NCBI RefSeq assembly: GCF_000017545.1 | Contig: NC_009718.1 | Location: 1,860,001-1,924,000 of the forward strand | DNA: 64,000 bases | Direction: 5' to 3' | DNA from: Fervidobacterium nodosum Rt17-B1 | Lineage (GTDB): Bacteria; Thermotogota; Thermotogae; Thermotogales; Fervidobacteriaceae | Shown: positions 56,150-64,000 of the stretch, piece by piece | How the letters are laid out: each line of letters opens with the position of its first letter | Position numbering within the stretch: position 1 is the stretch's first letter | The notes under the pieces: model-generated | What the model was told of the DNA's origin: nothing | Databases searched by the model: none | What the model saw: only the letters and a program-made list of their open reading frames with translations | Translations under genes and position numbers: made by a program

Positions 56150-56436
56150 GTATGAGTACAAATATGAATTCGAAAGATGATTGCACGGAGAAGTTAGCCG
56201 TTGCTTTAAAATATCAAATGGGGAAGGATTTTGCTCCCTTTGTTGTAGCTAAGGGGAGGTGTCAGTTAGCCGAGGCTATAATAAAGAAGGCGGAAGAAAG
56301 TAATGTTCCGATCGTTAAATCACCAGATTTGGTTGAAGAACTTTTCAGGCTTGATATATTAGAGATGATACCATCAAAATTATATGTTGCAGTCGCTGAG
56401 GTACTTGCATTCGTACAATTACAAAATAAAAAATAA
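56146..56436 (+). CDS. FlhB C-terminal-domain homologue (YlqH-like)
   Basis: 96 aa. KLAVALKYQMGKDFAPFVVAKGRCQLAEAIIKKAEESNVPIVKSPDLVEELFRLDILEMIPSKLYVAVAEVLAFV is the cytoplasmic domain of FlhB/YscU without membrane part. The autocleavage NPTH is not present and the protein starts after that point. FlhB-C switches substrate specificity in the flagellar export gate; free-standing copies can replace it in some bacteria. GTG 56146, with GGGAG seven bases before, overlaps the previous stop. Confidence 0.85.
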   Translation: MSMSTNMNSKDDCTEKLAVALKYQMGKDFAPFVVAKGRCQLAEAIIKKAEESNVPIVKSPDLVEELFRLDILEMIPSKLYVAVAEVLAFVQLQNKK

Positions 56437-56468
56437 TAATAAAATAGTATCTACAGGAGGTGATATTC

Positions 56469-57416
56469 ATGAAAAAGATATTTACGATTATTATTTCGAT
56501 TACTTTGCTTGCGGGTGTATTTGCTCAATTCAGTTTTCAAATAATCATTGGTTTTGGAAACACTCCAACACCTAACATAGATAGTTTAGGAGATTACTCA
56601 GTAATTATATACACAGGAGAACCATTCGCAACAGTTTATATAGATGAGGTTTTTGCGGGAAAGACAGATGCTTTTGGAAAGCTTGTTGTTCAATTTTCTT
56701 CAGAAGGCTACCACACCGTATGGGTTGTAAGCTCAAATCAGTCCGTAATATATGAAAAAATTATTTTTAAAGTTGAAAAACAACCAAAGTACGTTTATGT
56801 TTTTGGTACGGGTCTTGGAAAGCTAACAGTGTTTTCAAACGTTTACCCTGTGTATGTTTACACACTTGATGGAAAAGGAGCCGGTGTTATCGAAAAACGC
56901 GGCGATAGTTTGTTAGTACCTACTGGAAATTATAAAATCAGGCTTGAATCACCTGGATATGAAACATTGGAAAGCCAAGTGTCAATTGCGTACGCTAAAG
57001 AGACGCCAATTTGGGTTGAGTTTAAGCCCTTACCGTTTAATTTGGAACTTATAGTAAAACCTGAAAAATTCTCACCGAATGGTGATTGGAAAGATGATGA
57101 GTGTTACATTAAGATTTATTCTTCAAGAAGTGCAGAAGGGACACTTCAAATAACTGATTTTTCTGGTAAAATAGTATTAGAAAAAAGTTTGACTGTTAAA
57201 CCCGGAACAACTGAGATAAAATGGGACGGTGGAGGAAATAAGGACGGTACATATACCGTCAGTGTTTTGTTATCTGATGGAATCAGCCAGGTTGAAAAGA
57301 AAGCTAATGTAATTATAGACACAAGCACGTATACATACACAAAAGAAATTACTTTGACTTTTTTGACTGTATTTTTGGCAATAATGGGATACTTGATTTA
57401 TACAAGTATAAAATAA
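56469..57416 (+). CDS. Exported PEGA-domain protein with FlgD-like repeat and C-terminal anchor
   Basis: 315 aa; ATG 56469 follows AGGAGGTGATATTC (the open frame starts nine bases earlier inside that site). Signal peptide 1-19. Residues about 45-100 and 120-185 are beta-rich, the second with the PEGA-type sequence VPTGNYKIRLESPGYETLESQVSI. Residues about 195-285 form an FlgD-like/Ig fold (KFSPNGDWKDDECYIKIYSS, KDGTYTVSVLLSDG). A membrane helix ends the protein (about 292-312). It should be anchored in the inner membrane with domains outside, perhaps binding envelope polysaccharide or protein. Exact function unknown. Confidence 0.7.
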   Translation: MKKIFTIIISITLLAGVFAQFSFQIIIGFGNTPTPNIDSLGDYSVIIYTGEPFATVYIDEVFAGKTDAFGKLVVQFSSEGYHTVWVVSSNQSVIYEKIIFKVEKQPKYVYVFGTGLGKLTVFSNVYPVYVYTLDGKGAGVIEKRGDSLLVPTGNYKIRLESPGYETLESQVSIAYAKETPIWVEFKPLPFNLELIVKPEKFSPNGDWKDDECYIKIYSSRSAEGTLQITDFSGKIVLEKSLTVKPGTTEIKWDGGGNKDGTYTVSVLLSDGISQVEKKANVIIDTSTYTYTKEITLTFLTVFLAIMGYLIYTSIK

Positions 57417-57449
57417 CGGATAGTGATGGTAAAGTTGGAGGTGTAAGTT

Positions 57450-58559
57450 GTGATTACTTATGAGATGAAACAACGAATCGATGAGCTTAAGAAGAAGTAT
57501 GATGATATTATCGAAGTTTTTCACCCTGAAGATAAGAAGGAAAAGCTCAAAGAACTTGAATCAGAGACGTTAAAACCAGATTTTTGGAACGACCAAAAGA
57601 AAGCTCAGCAGATAAATAGAGAAATTCAGAGGATTAGAAGGATAGTCGAAGACATGGAAAAGATTAAAGTTTTGTTTGAAGATATTGAAGTTGGTATTGA
57701 ACTTGCCGAAGAAGATCCTTCTATGCAAGAGCATCTGGAACAAATAGTTGATGAAGTTGGTGAAAAGATAAGGGAATTTGAATTAGCTTTGATACTTAAT
57801 GGAAAATTCGATGGTTCTAATGCGTATCTTTCTATACACCCAGGTGCTGGGGGTACCGAATCGCAAGACTGGGCATCTATGCTTTTAAGGATGTACATGC
57901 GTTGGGCAGAAAGAAAAGGTTTTTCTGTAGAATTGGTTGATTATCAAGAAGGCGAAGAAGCGGGTATAAAGAGTGCGACGCTGTATATAAAAGGTGATTT
58001 TGCTTATGGATATCTTAAGTACGAACGTGGTGTACATAGGCTTGTGCGTATTTCACCTTTTGATGCAAATAAGAGAAGGCATACGTCTTTTGCTTCTGTA
58101 AACGTACTCCCTGAAATAGAGGATGATATAGATATAGAAATTAGACCAGAGGATTTAAGAGTTGATACGTACAGAGCAAGTGGTGCAGGTGGACAATACG
58201 TTAACAAAACGGAGTCTGCGATAAGGATTACTCACTTGCCAACCGGTATAGTTGTTACATGTCAAACGGAACGTTCGCAGTTGCAAAATAGAGAAACAGC
58301 TATGAAGATGTTAAAAGCACGGTTATACCAACTTGAACTTGAAAAGAGAAGAAAACAGATTGAGCAAATTCAAGGAGAGTTAAGGGATATCAGCTGGGGA
58401 AATCAGATTCGCTCTTATGTCTTCCAGCCGTACACTATGGTTAAAGACCATAGAACAGATGTTGAAACTGGAAACATCGAAGCTGTGATGGACGGAGAAA
58501 TTGACATGTTCATCGAAGCAGAATTAGTTTACTATGCTAAGCTTGGAATAAACGAGTAA
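57450..58559 (+). CDS. prfB: Peptide chain release factor 2, without programmed frameshift
   Basis: 369 aa, GTG start after GGAGGTG. The codon-reading motif is SPF (RISPFDANKRR, about 204-206), which defines RF2 (UGA/UAA), and the catalytic GGQ is in SGAGGQYVNKTES (about 249). Most bacterial prfB genes carry an in-frame UGA near codon 25 that needs a +1 shift and autoregulates the gene. Here the frame is open from start to stop, and the region is replaced by IIEVFHPEDKKEKL. Confidence 0.97.
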   Translation: MITYEMKQRIDELKKKYDDIIEVFHPEDKKEKLKELESETLKPDFWNDQKKAQQINREIQRIRRIVEDMEKIKVLFEDIEVGIELAEEDPSMQEHLEQIVDEVGEKIREFELALILNGKFDGSNAYLSIHPGAGGTESQDWASMLLRMYMRWAERKGFSVELVDYQEGEEAGIKSATLYIKGDFAYGYLKYERGVHRLVRISPFDANKRRHTSFASVNVLPEIEDDIDIEIRPEDLRVDTYRASGAGGQYVNKTESAIRITHLPTGIVVTCQTERSQLQNRETAMKMLKARLYQLELEKRRKQIEQIQGELRDISWGNQIRSYVFQPYTMVKDHRTDVETGNIEAVMDGEIDMFIEAELVYYAKLGINE

Positions 58560-58579
58560 ATTACGGGGAGTGGGATGTG

Positions 58580-59395
58580 ATGGCGGGTAAACAAAAAGTA
58601 TTTGTTGTAACTTCCGGTAAGGGTGGAGTCGGTAAAACGACTTTCGCTTCTAATTTAGGTTGCACACTCGCGAAAATGGGTGAGAAAGTTTGTCTTATAG
58701 ATGCTGATATAGGTCTTAAGAATCTTGACGTTGTTTTAGGTTTGGAAAACAGGATTATATACACATCGTTCGATGTTGTCAATGGTACTGTTTCGGCAAA
58801 AGAAGCTCTTGTAAGACATAAGCAATTGAAAAATCTATATCTTCTTGCAGCATCACAAGTTGCAACTAAAGAGATGATGTCTCCAGAAGATATGAAGAGG
58901 ATCGTTCAAGAGCTTTACGATGATTTTGATTACATACTTATAGATTCTCCTGCCGGTATTGAAAGGGGATTCAGGAACTCCGTTGCACCTGCAGAGGCTG
59001 CATTTATTGTTACGACTCCAGAATTACCTGCAATCTCTGATGCCGATAGAGTTATTGGATTACTTGAGAACTACGGATTCTCCGAAGATAGAATGTATAT
59101 TGTCTTAAATAAATTTAAACCACACATGGCAAGACGTGGGGAAATGTTGGATAAAACAGATGTTGAAAAAGCCCTTGCAATGAGGATTATCGGTGTAATT
59201 CCTGACTCGGAAGAAGTTATTATAGCAACGAACAAAGGAATTCCTGCTGTACTTGAAGATGGAGTTGTAATAGGAAAGAGTTTTGAGAATATAGTGAAGA
59301 GGGTTAAGGGGGAAGACATACCAATAGAAGAAGACCTCAAAGGTGTTTCCAAAGGATTTCTCTCTTCATTACTTTCTGTATTTAAGAAGAGGTGA
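58580..59395 (+). CDS. minD: Septum-site determining ATPase MinD
   Basis: 271 aa. Deviant Walker A SGKGGVGKTTFASNLG (about 10-25), CLIDADIGLKNLDVVLGLE, DSPAGIERGF, and a C-terminal amphipathic membrane-targeting helix (GFLSSLLSVFKKR). It recruits MinC and MinE to the membrane and places the division site. The start is ATG 58580 (GTG 58577 also possible). It stands 20 bases after prfB and overlaps the open frame of minE. MinC is not in the window. Confidence 0.97.
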   Translation: MAGKQKVFVVTSGKGGVGKTTFASNLGCTLAKMGEKVCLIDADIGLKNLDVVLGLENRIIYTSFDVVNGTVSAKEALVRHKQLKNLYLLAASQVATKEMMSPEDMKRIVQELYDDFDYILIDSPAGIERGFRNSVAPAEAAFIVTTPELPAISDADRVIGLLENYGFSEDRMYIVLNKFKPHMARRGEMLDKTDVEKALAMRIIGVIPDSEEVIIATNKGIPAVLEDGVVIGKSFENIVKRVKGEDIPIEEDLKGVSKGFLSSLLSVFKKR

Positions 59396-59400
59396 GAGCG

Positions 59401-59676
59401 ATGTGGATTATCGATATATTCAAGAAGAAAAAACACAAAAATATAAAATCTCCAAAAGAGGAAGCTGCTGAAAGACTTGAAACAATGCTTACAAGAAGAA
59501 GAGAGATAGTGAGAATGATACCTGTTGAAGAGTTTGAAGCTAATTCCGAAGATATAAAATACGCAGTAATTGAAACAATAGCAAGAAAATTCAACATACC
59601 ACCAGAAAAGGTTAAGGTGGATTACCACGAACAAAATGGTTACGTTGTAATTGTAACAAACGTTAATTTCAAATGA
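59401..59676 (+). CDS. minE: Cell division topological specificity factor MinE
   Basis: 91 aa. N-terminal amphipathic segment MWIIDIFKKKK, the anti-MinCD helix region EAAERLETMLTRRR (about 25-38), and the C-terminal dimer part with IETIARKFNIPPEKVKVDY. ATG 59401 is preferred, since AAGAGGTG is six bases before; GTG 59392 lies inside minD. It makes MinD oscillate or confines it to poles. Confidence 0.93.
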   Translation: MWIIDIFKKKKHKNIKSPKEEAAERLETMLTRRREIVRMIPVEEFEANSEDIKYAVIETIARKFNIPPEKVKVDYHEQNGYVVIVTNVNFK

Positions 59677-59717
59677 TTAAATACAATTAAATCAACTAAG
59701 AAAGAGGTTGAGAAAAT

Positions 59718-60449
59718 TTGAAAAGAATAGTTGTACTTTTATCTATTATTGTTATAGTTCCGGTTTTGTTCAGCAGCTGTGGTTTTTTACTGAATCAACT
59801 GATTACCGGAACTAATCAAAGACAGTATAATGTACAATTTTTTATTAACGGTTTGCCAAGAGAATTCTTAAATTCCGGTATCAGTAAATTTCAAGATGTA
59901 AAAATCGATGAAACACGTATAGAGATTAAAATCTCTATAGGAGGTGTTGATTACAGTATCTCTGAAACTAAAATTTCGTCATTTGTTAATGGATTTGGTG
60001 GTACTTTTAATGCTCAAGAGTCTAAAAACATAAGTATCGAAGGAACTGTCACTATCAGATACAGTACTGATACTTCTTTTGAATCAACGGAAGTAAGATT
60101 GAGCTTTCCTAAAAGTACTTATACTATTCCAAATAAATCAAAGAATTTTTACGTAGTTTTTGACGTTCCGTATAATAGCAATGTTCCAACGATAAGAATT
60201 ATCGATTATCCGTATACTTACAGATTCATTCTCATTACTTCAGATGAGCAATTTGTTAAAATAACAGATGGAACAAATGCTTACAGAATGTTTACAAGTG
60301 AACTCTCTGGAAGGAAGCAATGTACGTTTGTTACTGAAAGAGGGACGACGAAATTTTATATTTTTGAATCTGAAAAAGGAATTACAAACTCGGGAACTCC
60401 TAAACCAGTTGGTATCTCACCAGACTATGAAGAAATTGATTTGAAATAG
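59718..60449 (+). CDS. Lipoprotein of unknown function
   Basis: 243 aa. TTG start after AGAGGTTGAG. Type II signal peptide with lipobox LFSSC (C21). The mature part is beta-rich with no cysteines until late, including YNVQFFINGLPREFLNSG, TRIEIKISIGGVDYSISETK and EGTVTIRYSTDTSFESTEVRLSFP. I recognise no family. It follows minE by 40 bases and precedes a small coiled-coil membrane protein by about 30. Possibly an envelope protein coupled with division genes; not proven. Confidence 0.65.
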   Translation: MKRIVVLLSIIVIVPVLFSSCGFLLNQLITGTNQRQYNVQFFINGLPREFLNSGISKFQDVKIDETRIEIKISIGGVDYSISETKISSFVNGFGGTFNAQESKNISIEGTVTIRYSTDTSFESTEVRLSFPKSTYTIPNKSKNFYVVFDVPYNSNVPTIRIIDYPYTYRFILITSDEQFVKITDGTNAYRMFTSELSGRKQCTFVTERGTTKFYIFESEKGITNSGTPKPVGISPDYEEIDLK

Positions 60450-60478
60450 TTTTGAAAACACAAAGAGGTGTCCTAAAT

Positions 60479-60793
60479 GTGAGATTAAAAGAAAAAAAAC
60501 AAAGAAAGCAGTTGAATATCATTATACTTTTCTATATTGTTGTGTTTATAGTATTCCTTGGTTACTTTCTCACAAGTTATCTTAGGTATAAGGCTATACT
60601 TGAAGAATATAGAACTATAAAAGAAGCTTACGAGAAAGAAAAAAAGGAACTGAAAGACAAAGAGGAAACTTTAAGAAAATTGGAAAGTATCATCAAGGCA
60701 CTCGAAGAAAAGGAGGCAAGTAATACAAGCAATGAAATATCACAATCAACAGATACATCAAATAACATTCCATCAGACTCAAAAATATACTAA
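60479..60793 (+). CDS. Small bitopic coiled-coil membrane protein, DivIC/FtsL-like topology
   Basis: 104 aa. GTG 60479 is taken as start because AAAGAGGTG lies eight bases before; a TTG further up is open too. A basic cytoplasmic end (RLKEKKQRKQ), one membrane helix (about 14-34) and a coiled coil (about 38-80) are followed by a Ser/Thr-rich tail. This layout is that of DivIC/FtsL/FtsB, and its place just after minDE fits division. The usual C-terminal motif of FtsB/DivIC is not seen, so the call rests on topology only. Its last 62 bases overlap the next gene. Confidence 0.5.
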   Translation: MRLKEKKQRKQLNIIILFYIVVFIVFLGYFLTSYLRYKAILEEYRTIKEAYEKEKKELKDKEETLRKLESIIKALEEKEASNTSNEISQSTDTSNNIPSDSKIY

Positions 60794-61565
60794 TAAAGTA
60801 GTTATAACTACATCGCATAAGGCATCAAATGAAGCTGTCGGACTTGCAAAGTTTTTATCAAAAGAATTTTCCATACCTTACTATAATAGAAGGCATGTCG
60901 CGGAAAGAGTTAAAAACGGAGAAATTGATTTTTATTATGTTGTTGATAATAATCTTAATCTTTCGATTCATATAGGTGATCAGAAACTTTTCTTCCATCC
61001 AGGTATAGCAAAGATAAGGATGGAGAATTATAAAAGAGATGGTAGAGATTATCTCATAGAAGCTTTAAAACCTGATGAAAACGATGTCGTTTACGATGGA
61101 ACATTTGGGCTTGGTATGGATGCGGTATTTATGGCATATTTTGTAAAAAAGGTTGTTGGGACAGAAGTCTCACCACATATATTTAGGGTTGTTTCCTATG
61201 GCCTCAAGAAATACGTTTCAAAGGAAAATTGGATAAATGAATCAATTAAAAAGATAGAACTTTACAACGAAGATATGAAGGAATTTATCAAAAAACAACC
61301 AGATAAGTCATTTGATATTGTTTATTGCGATCCAATGTTTGAAAATCCTGTTTTTGAAAGTTCTTCACTCAATCCTATAAGACCTTTCGCAAGCTATGAT
61401 ACGATAAATGATGAAACAATTCAGGAAATGATTAGAATAGCACGTAAGAGAGTAGTAATAAAATCCTTAGAAAGGGATAGATTAATTGATAAATTGAATA
61501 TTAATTTTAATAGAATAATTATGAGTAGGAAAAATGGTCTAGTGTTTGCATGTTTGGATCTTTAA
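60732..61565 (+). CDS. RsmJ-like class I SAM-dependent methyltransferase
   Basis: 277 aa. FFHPGIAKIRMENYKRDGRDYLIEAL, then VYDGTFGLGMDAVFMAYFV (SAM loop, about 117-135), VVGTEVSPHI, and DIVYCDPMFENP (catalytic DPMF, about 196-207). This pattern is shared with RsmJ, which methylates G1516 of E. coli 16S rRNA at N2, and I infer an RNA guanine methyltransferase. The only ATG fitting the start lies in the preceding gene (62-base overlap), about 15 bases after AAGGAGG. About 30 N-terminal residues are not conserved-looking, so the true start could be later. Confidence 0.7.
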   Translation: MKYHNQQIHQITFHQTQKYTNKVVITTSHKASNEAVGLAKFLSKEFSIPYYNRRHVAERVKNGEIDFYYVVDNNLNLSIHIGDQKLFFHPGIAKIRMENYKRDGRDYLIEALKPDENDVVYDGTFGLGMDAVFMAYFVKKVVGTEVSPHIFRVVSYGLKKYVSKENWINESIKKIELYNEDMKEFIKKQPDKSFDIVYCDPMFENPVFESSSLNPIRPFASYDTINDETIQEMIRIARKRVVIKSLERDRLIDKLNINFNRIIMSRKNGLVFACLDL

Positions 61566-61608
61566 CGTTTTTATATTTTTCATATTTCGGATTTTGGAGG
61601 TGTCAATT

Positions 61609-62523
61609 GTGGGTTTTTTCGATAAGCTAAGAGACGGACTCAAGAAAAGTAGAGAAAGTTTTTTTAACAAGATAGGACAAATATTGAAATTTAAAAAGTT
61701 TGATAAGGAAACAAGAGAAGAGATAGAAGAATTACTTATACTTGCAGATGTTGGTGTTGAAGCAACGGAGTATATCATTGAAAAACTTGAAGAGATGAAA
61801 CCAGAGGATGCTTTTAGCGCGTTGAAAGAAATACTAGTTGATATATTGAAAGGTAAAAACGAATTGAATGTGCCATCTGAAAAACCTTTTGTGATAAGTC
61901 TTGTAGGTGTGAACGGTTCTGGTAAGACGACAACTTGTGGAAAATTGGCATCGATGTTTAGAGGTGAAGGTAAACAGGTAGTTATAGGTGCATGTGATAC
62001 ATTTAGAGCAGCAGCGATTGACCAATTAAGAGTTTGGGCAGATAGGTCTGGTGCGACTTTTATAGCACACATGGAAGGAGCCGATGCTGCTGCAGTCGCG
62101 TATGATGCTGTTAATCACGCGATTTCAAAAGGAAAAGATGTTGTACTTTTAGATACAGCAGGAAGGCTGCATAATAAAAAGCATTTGATGGATGAACTTC
62201 AGAAAGTAAACAGAGTTATTCAAAAATTAATGCCGAATGCTCCTCATGAAGTATTGCTTGTACTGGATGCAGTTACAGGGCAAAATGGTCTCCAGCAGGC
62301 TAAAATATTTAAGGAAGTTGTTAATGTAACAGGAATTGTTCTGACAAAACTTGATGGTACGGCAAAAGGCGGTATTGCTATTGCAATTGCGAAAGAATTA
62401 GGAATACCAATCAAATTTATAGGTGTTGGAGAAGGGATAGATGACCTTAAACCGTTTGACCCTGTGGCTTTTGTTGAAGCCCTTATGGCAGGGGATGAAA
62501 ACAATGCCGGATCTTTGGGATAA
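61609..62523 (+). CDS. ftsY: Signal recognition particle receptor FtsY
   Basis: 304-aa NG-domain GTPase without a long acidic A domain. GVNGSGKTTTCGKLASMF (P-loop, about 103-120), DTFRAAAIDQLRVWADR, DTAGRLHNKKHLMDEL, TKLDGTAKGG and FIGVGEGIDDLKPFDP are all present. It docks SRP-bound ribosomes at the membrane. GTG 61609 has GGAGGTG six bases before; the 21 codons open further upstream are ignored. The gene overlaps the next by about 20 bases. Confidence 0.96.
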   Translation: MGFFDKLRDGLKKSRESFFNKIGQILKFKKFDKETREEIEELLILADVGVEATEYIIEKLEEMKPEDAFSALKEILVDILKGKNELNVPSEKPFVISLVGVNGSGKTTTCGKLASMFRGEGKQVVIGACDTFRAAAIDQLRVWADRSGATFIAHMEGADAAAVAYDAVNHAISKGKDVVLLDTAGRLHNKKHLMDELQKVNRVIQKLMPNAPHEVLLVLDAVTGQNGLQQAKIFKEVVNVTGIVLTKLDGTAKGGIAIAIAKELGIPIKFIGVGEGIDDLKPFDPVAFVEALMAGDENNAGSLG

Positions 62524-63160
62524 AAAGTATGTTTGCCCAATCTGTGGGAGTCAGGTTGTGAGTAAGAAAGTTTTTACAGATAAGGTGAAGATAAAAGAAT
62601 ACGAACCGGATATGAAACCAAATTACGAAGGTGTTAATGCACTTTTGTATTCTGCTGTTGTATGCAATCAGTGCCATTATGCGGCACTTGATACCGAGTT
62701 TGAGAATCATGTTTCGCCGATTTATCTTGACCAAATAAGAGATATACAAAGGAAGATTAAAATACCAGACAATGTATCTTTTTCTGCTGAACGTGACCAC
62801 AGAGCAGCTATTTTATCTTACGCTCTTGCAGCGCTGTTTTATGAAGCGAAAAAGCAACCATGTAGAACTGCAGAGATGTATTTACGAATCGCATGGCTTT
62901 ATAGGGAACTAAAAGATAAAGAAAATGAATACAAAGCTTTAGCAAGGTCATTATTGAGCTTTGAAGAATGTTATTCTAAAGCAAATATATCTGAAGAGAA
63001 AGAACCAATGGTTATATTTTACCTCGGAGAGCTTTCTTACAGACTTGGTAAGATGGAAGATGCAAGAAGGTGGTTTTCTATATTGATTAATAAATATAGA
63101 AATTCTAATTCATATTATGTTAAGGCAGGGAGAGATAGATGGCAAGAAATAAAAGAGTAG
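62504..63160 (+). CDS. DUF2225-like protein with zinc ribbon and TPR-like helices
   Basis: 218 aa from ATG 62504 (AGGGG about nine bases before, inside ftsY). Two cysteine pairs, CPICGSQV (about 11-18) and CNQCHYAA (about 53-60), form a zinc site. The rest (about 85-215) is helical with repeats of TPR type (RTAEMYLRIAWLYRELKDKENEYKALARSL, FYLGELSYRLGKMEDARRWFSILI). This is the layout of the DUF2225 family, common in Firmicutes and Thermotogae, of unknown function. It overlaps both neighbours, so it belongs to the same transcript. Confidence 0.8.
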   Translation: MPDLWDKKYVCPICGSQVVSKKVFTDKVKIKEYEPDMKPNYEGVNALLYSAVVCNQCHYAALDTEFENHVSPIYLDQIRDIQRKIKIPDNVSFSAERDHRAAILSYALAALFYEAKKQPCRTAEMYLRIAWLYRELKDKENEYKALARSLLSFEECYSKANISEEKEPMVIFYLGELSYRLGKMEDARRWFSILINKYRNSNSYYVKAGRDRWQEIKE

Positions 63161-64000
63161 GTATTTTAAAAACGATGATTCTTTTCCTTCTTTTCATTAT
63201 ATTTTTATCGCTTTATGGCTGTTTCCCTCTAGGAAATTATTTTGAGCTCTCCATGAGAATTGAAGAATTAGAAAGTAGGGTTGATAATATAGAACAATCC
63301 TATGGCCAGAGTGTTTCTGATAAGATAAAAGGAGATAAGGAGATTGTTGGGATAAAAAATAACATTTCTGAAATTAAATCAAATGTAGAGATGATTGATA
63401 AAAAAGTTGTAAATTTAAACTCTCAAGTTATTAATTTGAATGATAAGGTTTCAAGCTTGCAAAAGGATGTATCCGCCATAAAAGCAGATTTACCTAATGT
63501 GAAAGCCAATTTGAGTGACCTTGAAAAGAAATTAACTTCGACCAATAATTCTATGACAAAATTAAGTAATCAAGTAAGTGATTTGGACAAAAGATTGAGT
63601 AATTTTGAAAATAAAACGGTTAGTGATATATCAACTTTGTCTAAGAGAGTAACTACTCTTGAAAATAATAACTCTTCAATAAATACCAAGCTATTCTCAA
63701 TAGAGAATCAGCTGAAAGTTATTGATAATATTAAAAAGGATTTAGATGTTTTAAGTGCTCAAATAAGGGAATTAAAAAGTCTCAGTCAGCTGAGTATTCA
63801 ACAGAGTGATATAGAGTTTATTAAGCAGCTTCAGCAAGAAATTCAAGATTTGAAAAGTACTATTCAATCAATGTCGATAGAGGAACTTTTAAAGATAAAA
63901 GAAGGGTATATATACTATTTAGTTAAATCCGGTGATACTTTGAGTAGTATAGCCAATGCGTACGGTGTTAAAGTTGACGCTCTTTCTCAAGTTAATAATA
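63139..64000 (+). CDS. Coiled-coil lipoprotein with LysM, cut by window end
   Basis: 287 codons are visible and the frame is open at the edge. ATG 63139 overlaps the end of the previous gene. The signal peptide ends in a lipobox (LYGC, C28), so the protein is lipid-anchored. Residues about 36-245 are heptad-rich coiled coil with repeated SxLxxxVxxL units. A LysM motif begins at about 255 (YYLVKSGDTLSSIANAYGV), which would bind peptidoglycan. The lipid end and the LysM end separated by a long coil suggest a spacer between membrane and wall, comparable in plan to Ompalpha; that is inference. Confidence 0.8.
   Translation, partial: MARNKRVGILKTMILFLLFIIFLSLYGCFPLGNYFELSMRIEELESRVDNIEQSYGQSVSDKIKGDKEIVGIKNNISEIKSNVEMIDKKVVNLNSQVINLNDKVSSLQKDVSAIKADLPNVKANLSDLEKKLTSTNNSMTKLSNQVSDLDKRLSNFENKTVSDISTLSKRVTTLENNNSSINTKLFSIENQLKVIDNIKKDLDVLSAQIRELKSLSQLSIQQSDIEFIKQLQQEIQDLKSTIQSMSIEELLKIKEGYIYYLVKSGDTLSSIANAYGVKVDALSQVNN

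Noticed and set aside
59071-59634. 187-codon minus-strand frame over minD and minE
   Set aside because: Antisense to two well-defined genes; no start signal.

Overview
The window looks like a chromosome segment of a Thermotogales bacterium, most likely Fervidobacterium or a close relative. The DNA is AT-rich. The gene set includes toga proteins (an SLH/coiled-coil Ompalpha next to an Ompbeta-type porin), a PolC-type replicase, and an Mbx-type membrane complex, all without obvious mesophile features. Shine-Dalgarno sites of the GGAGGTG type are very strong, and promoters are often of the extended -10 type (TGnTATAAT). The genus is inferred from gene content, not from a database search.

Layout. 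1-9.0 kb (mainly minus strand): partial VanZ-like protein, the TldD/TldE protease pair, MutL (TTG start), and an unrecognised envelope pair made of a 399-aa beta-rich exported protein and an 847-aa lipoprotein. 9.2-10.4 kb: flgB-flgC-fliE. 10.5-11.4 kb: an SLH-less paralogue of Ompalpha. 11.7-19.6 kb (plus): rpsO with a structured leader, queA, ruvC, polC, secG, tyrS. 19.7-22.5 kb: Ompalpha and Ompbeta. 22.7-27.1 kb (minus): enolase, a GH13 glycosidase, MurD, tRNA-Pro(GGG). 27.3-31.4 kb: peptide-type solute-binding protein, a VapBC-like toxin-antitoxin module lying between two identical 25-bp hairpins, a cold-shock protein, a MagIII-like DNA glycosylase, and a decayed livF end.

31.4-42.5 kb is one minus-strand operon for an Mrp-antiporter/NADH-dehydrogenase-like membrane complex (Mbx type), ending in an MbxN-NfnL/GltD fusion flavoprotein and a rubrerythrin-like protein. 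Both CxxC motifs of its large subunit have become CxxE, so it should not be a [NiFe] hydrogenase. 42.9-44.8 kb is a secreted 5'-nucleotidase gene broken by a perfect 35-bp tandem duplication. 44.9-50.6 kb is a minus operon with a carboxyltransferase subunit, an AcpS-FolK fusion, a FliT-like protein, a methylmalonyl-CoA mutase catalytic subunit and PdxS-PdxT.

50.8-64 kb is a long co-directional plus-strand series of housekeeping, division and envelope genes: a membrane protein, TmcAL, Mfd, a FliK-like/FlhB-C-like pair, a PEGA protein, RF2, MinD, MinE, a lipoprotein, a DivIC-like protein, an RsmJ-like methyltransferase, FtsY, a DUF2225-like protein, and a coiled-coil LysM lipoprotein cut by the window edge. 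I saw no CRISPR array, no transposase and no rRNA. The most noteworthy items are the Mbx operon with its fused NAD(P)H module and paired upstream palindromes, the 35-bp frameshifting duplication, the AcpS-FolK fusion, the livF relic overlapping a repair gene, and the hairpin-bracketed toxin-antitoxin module.
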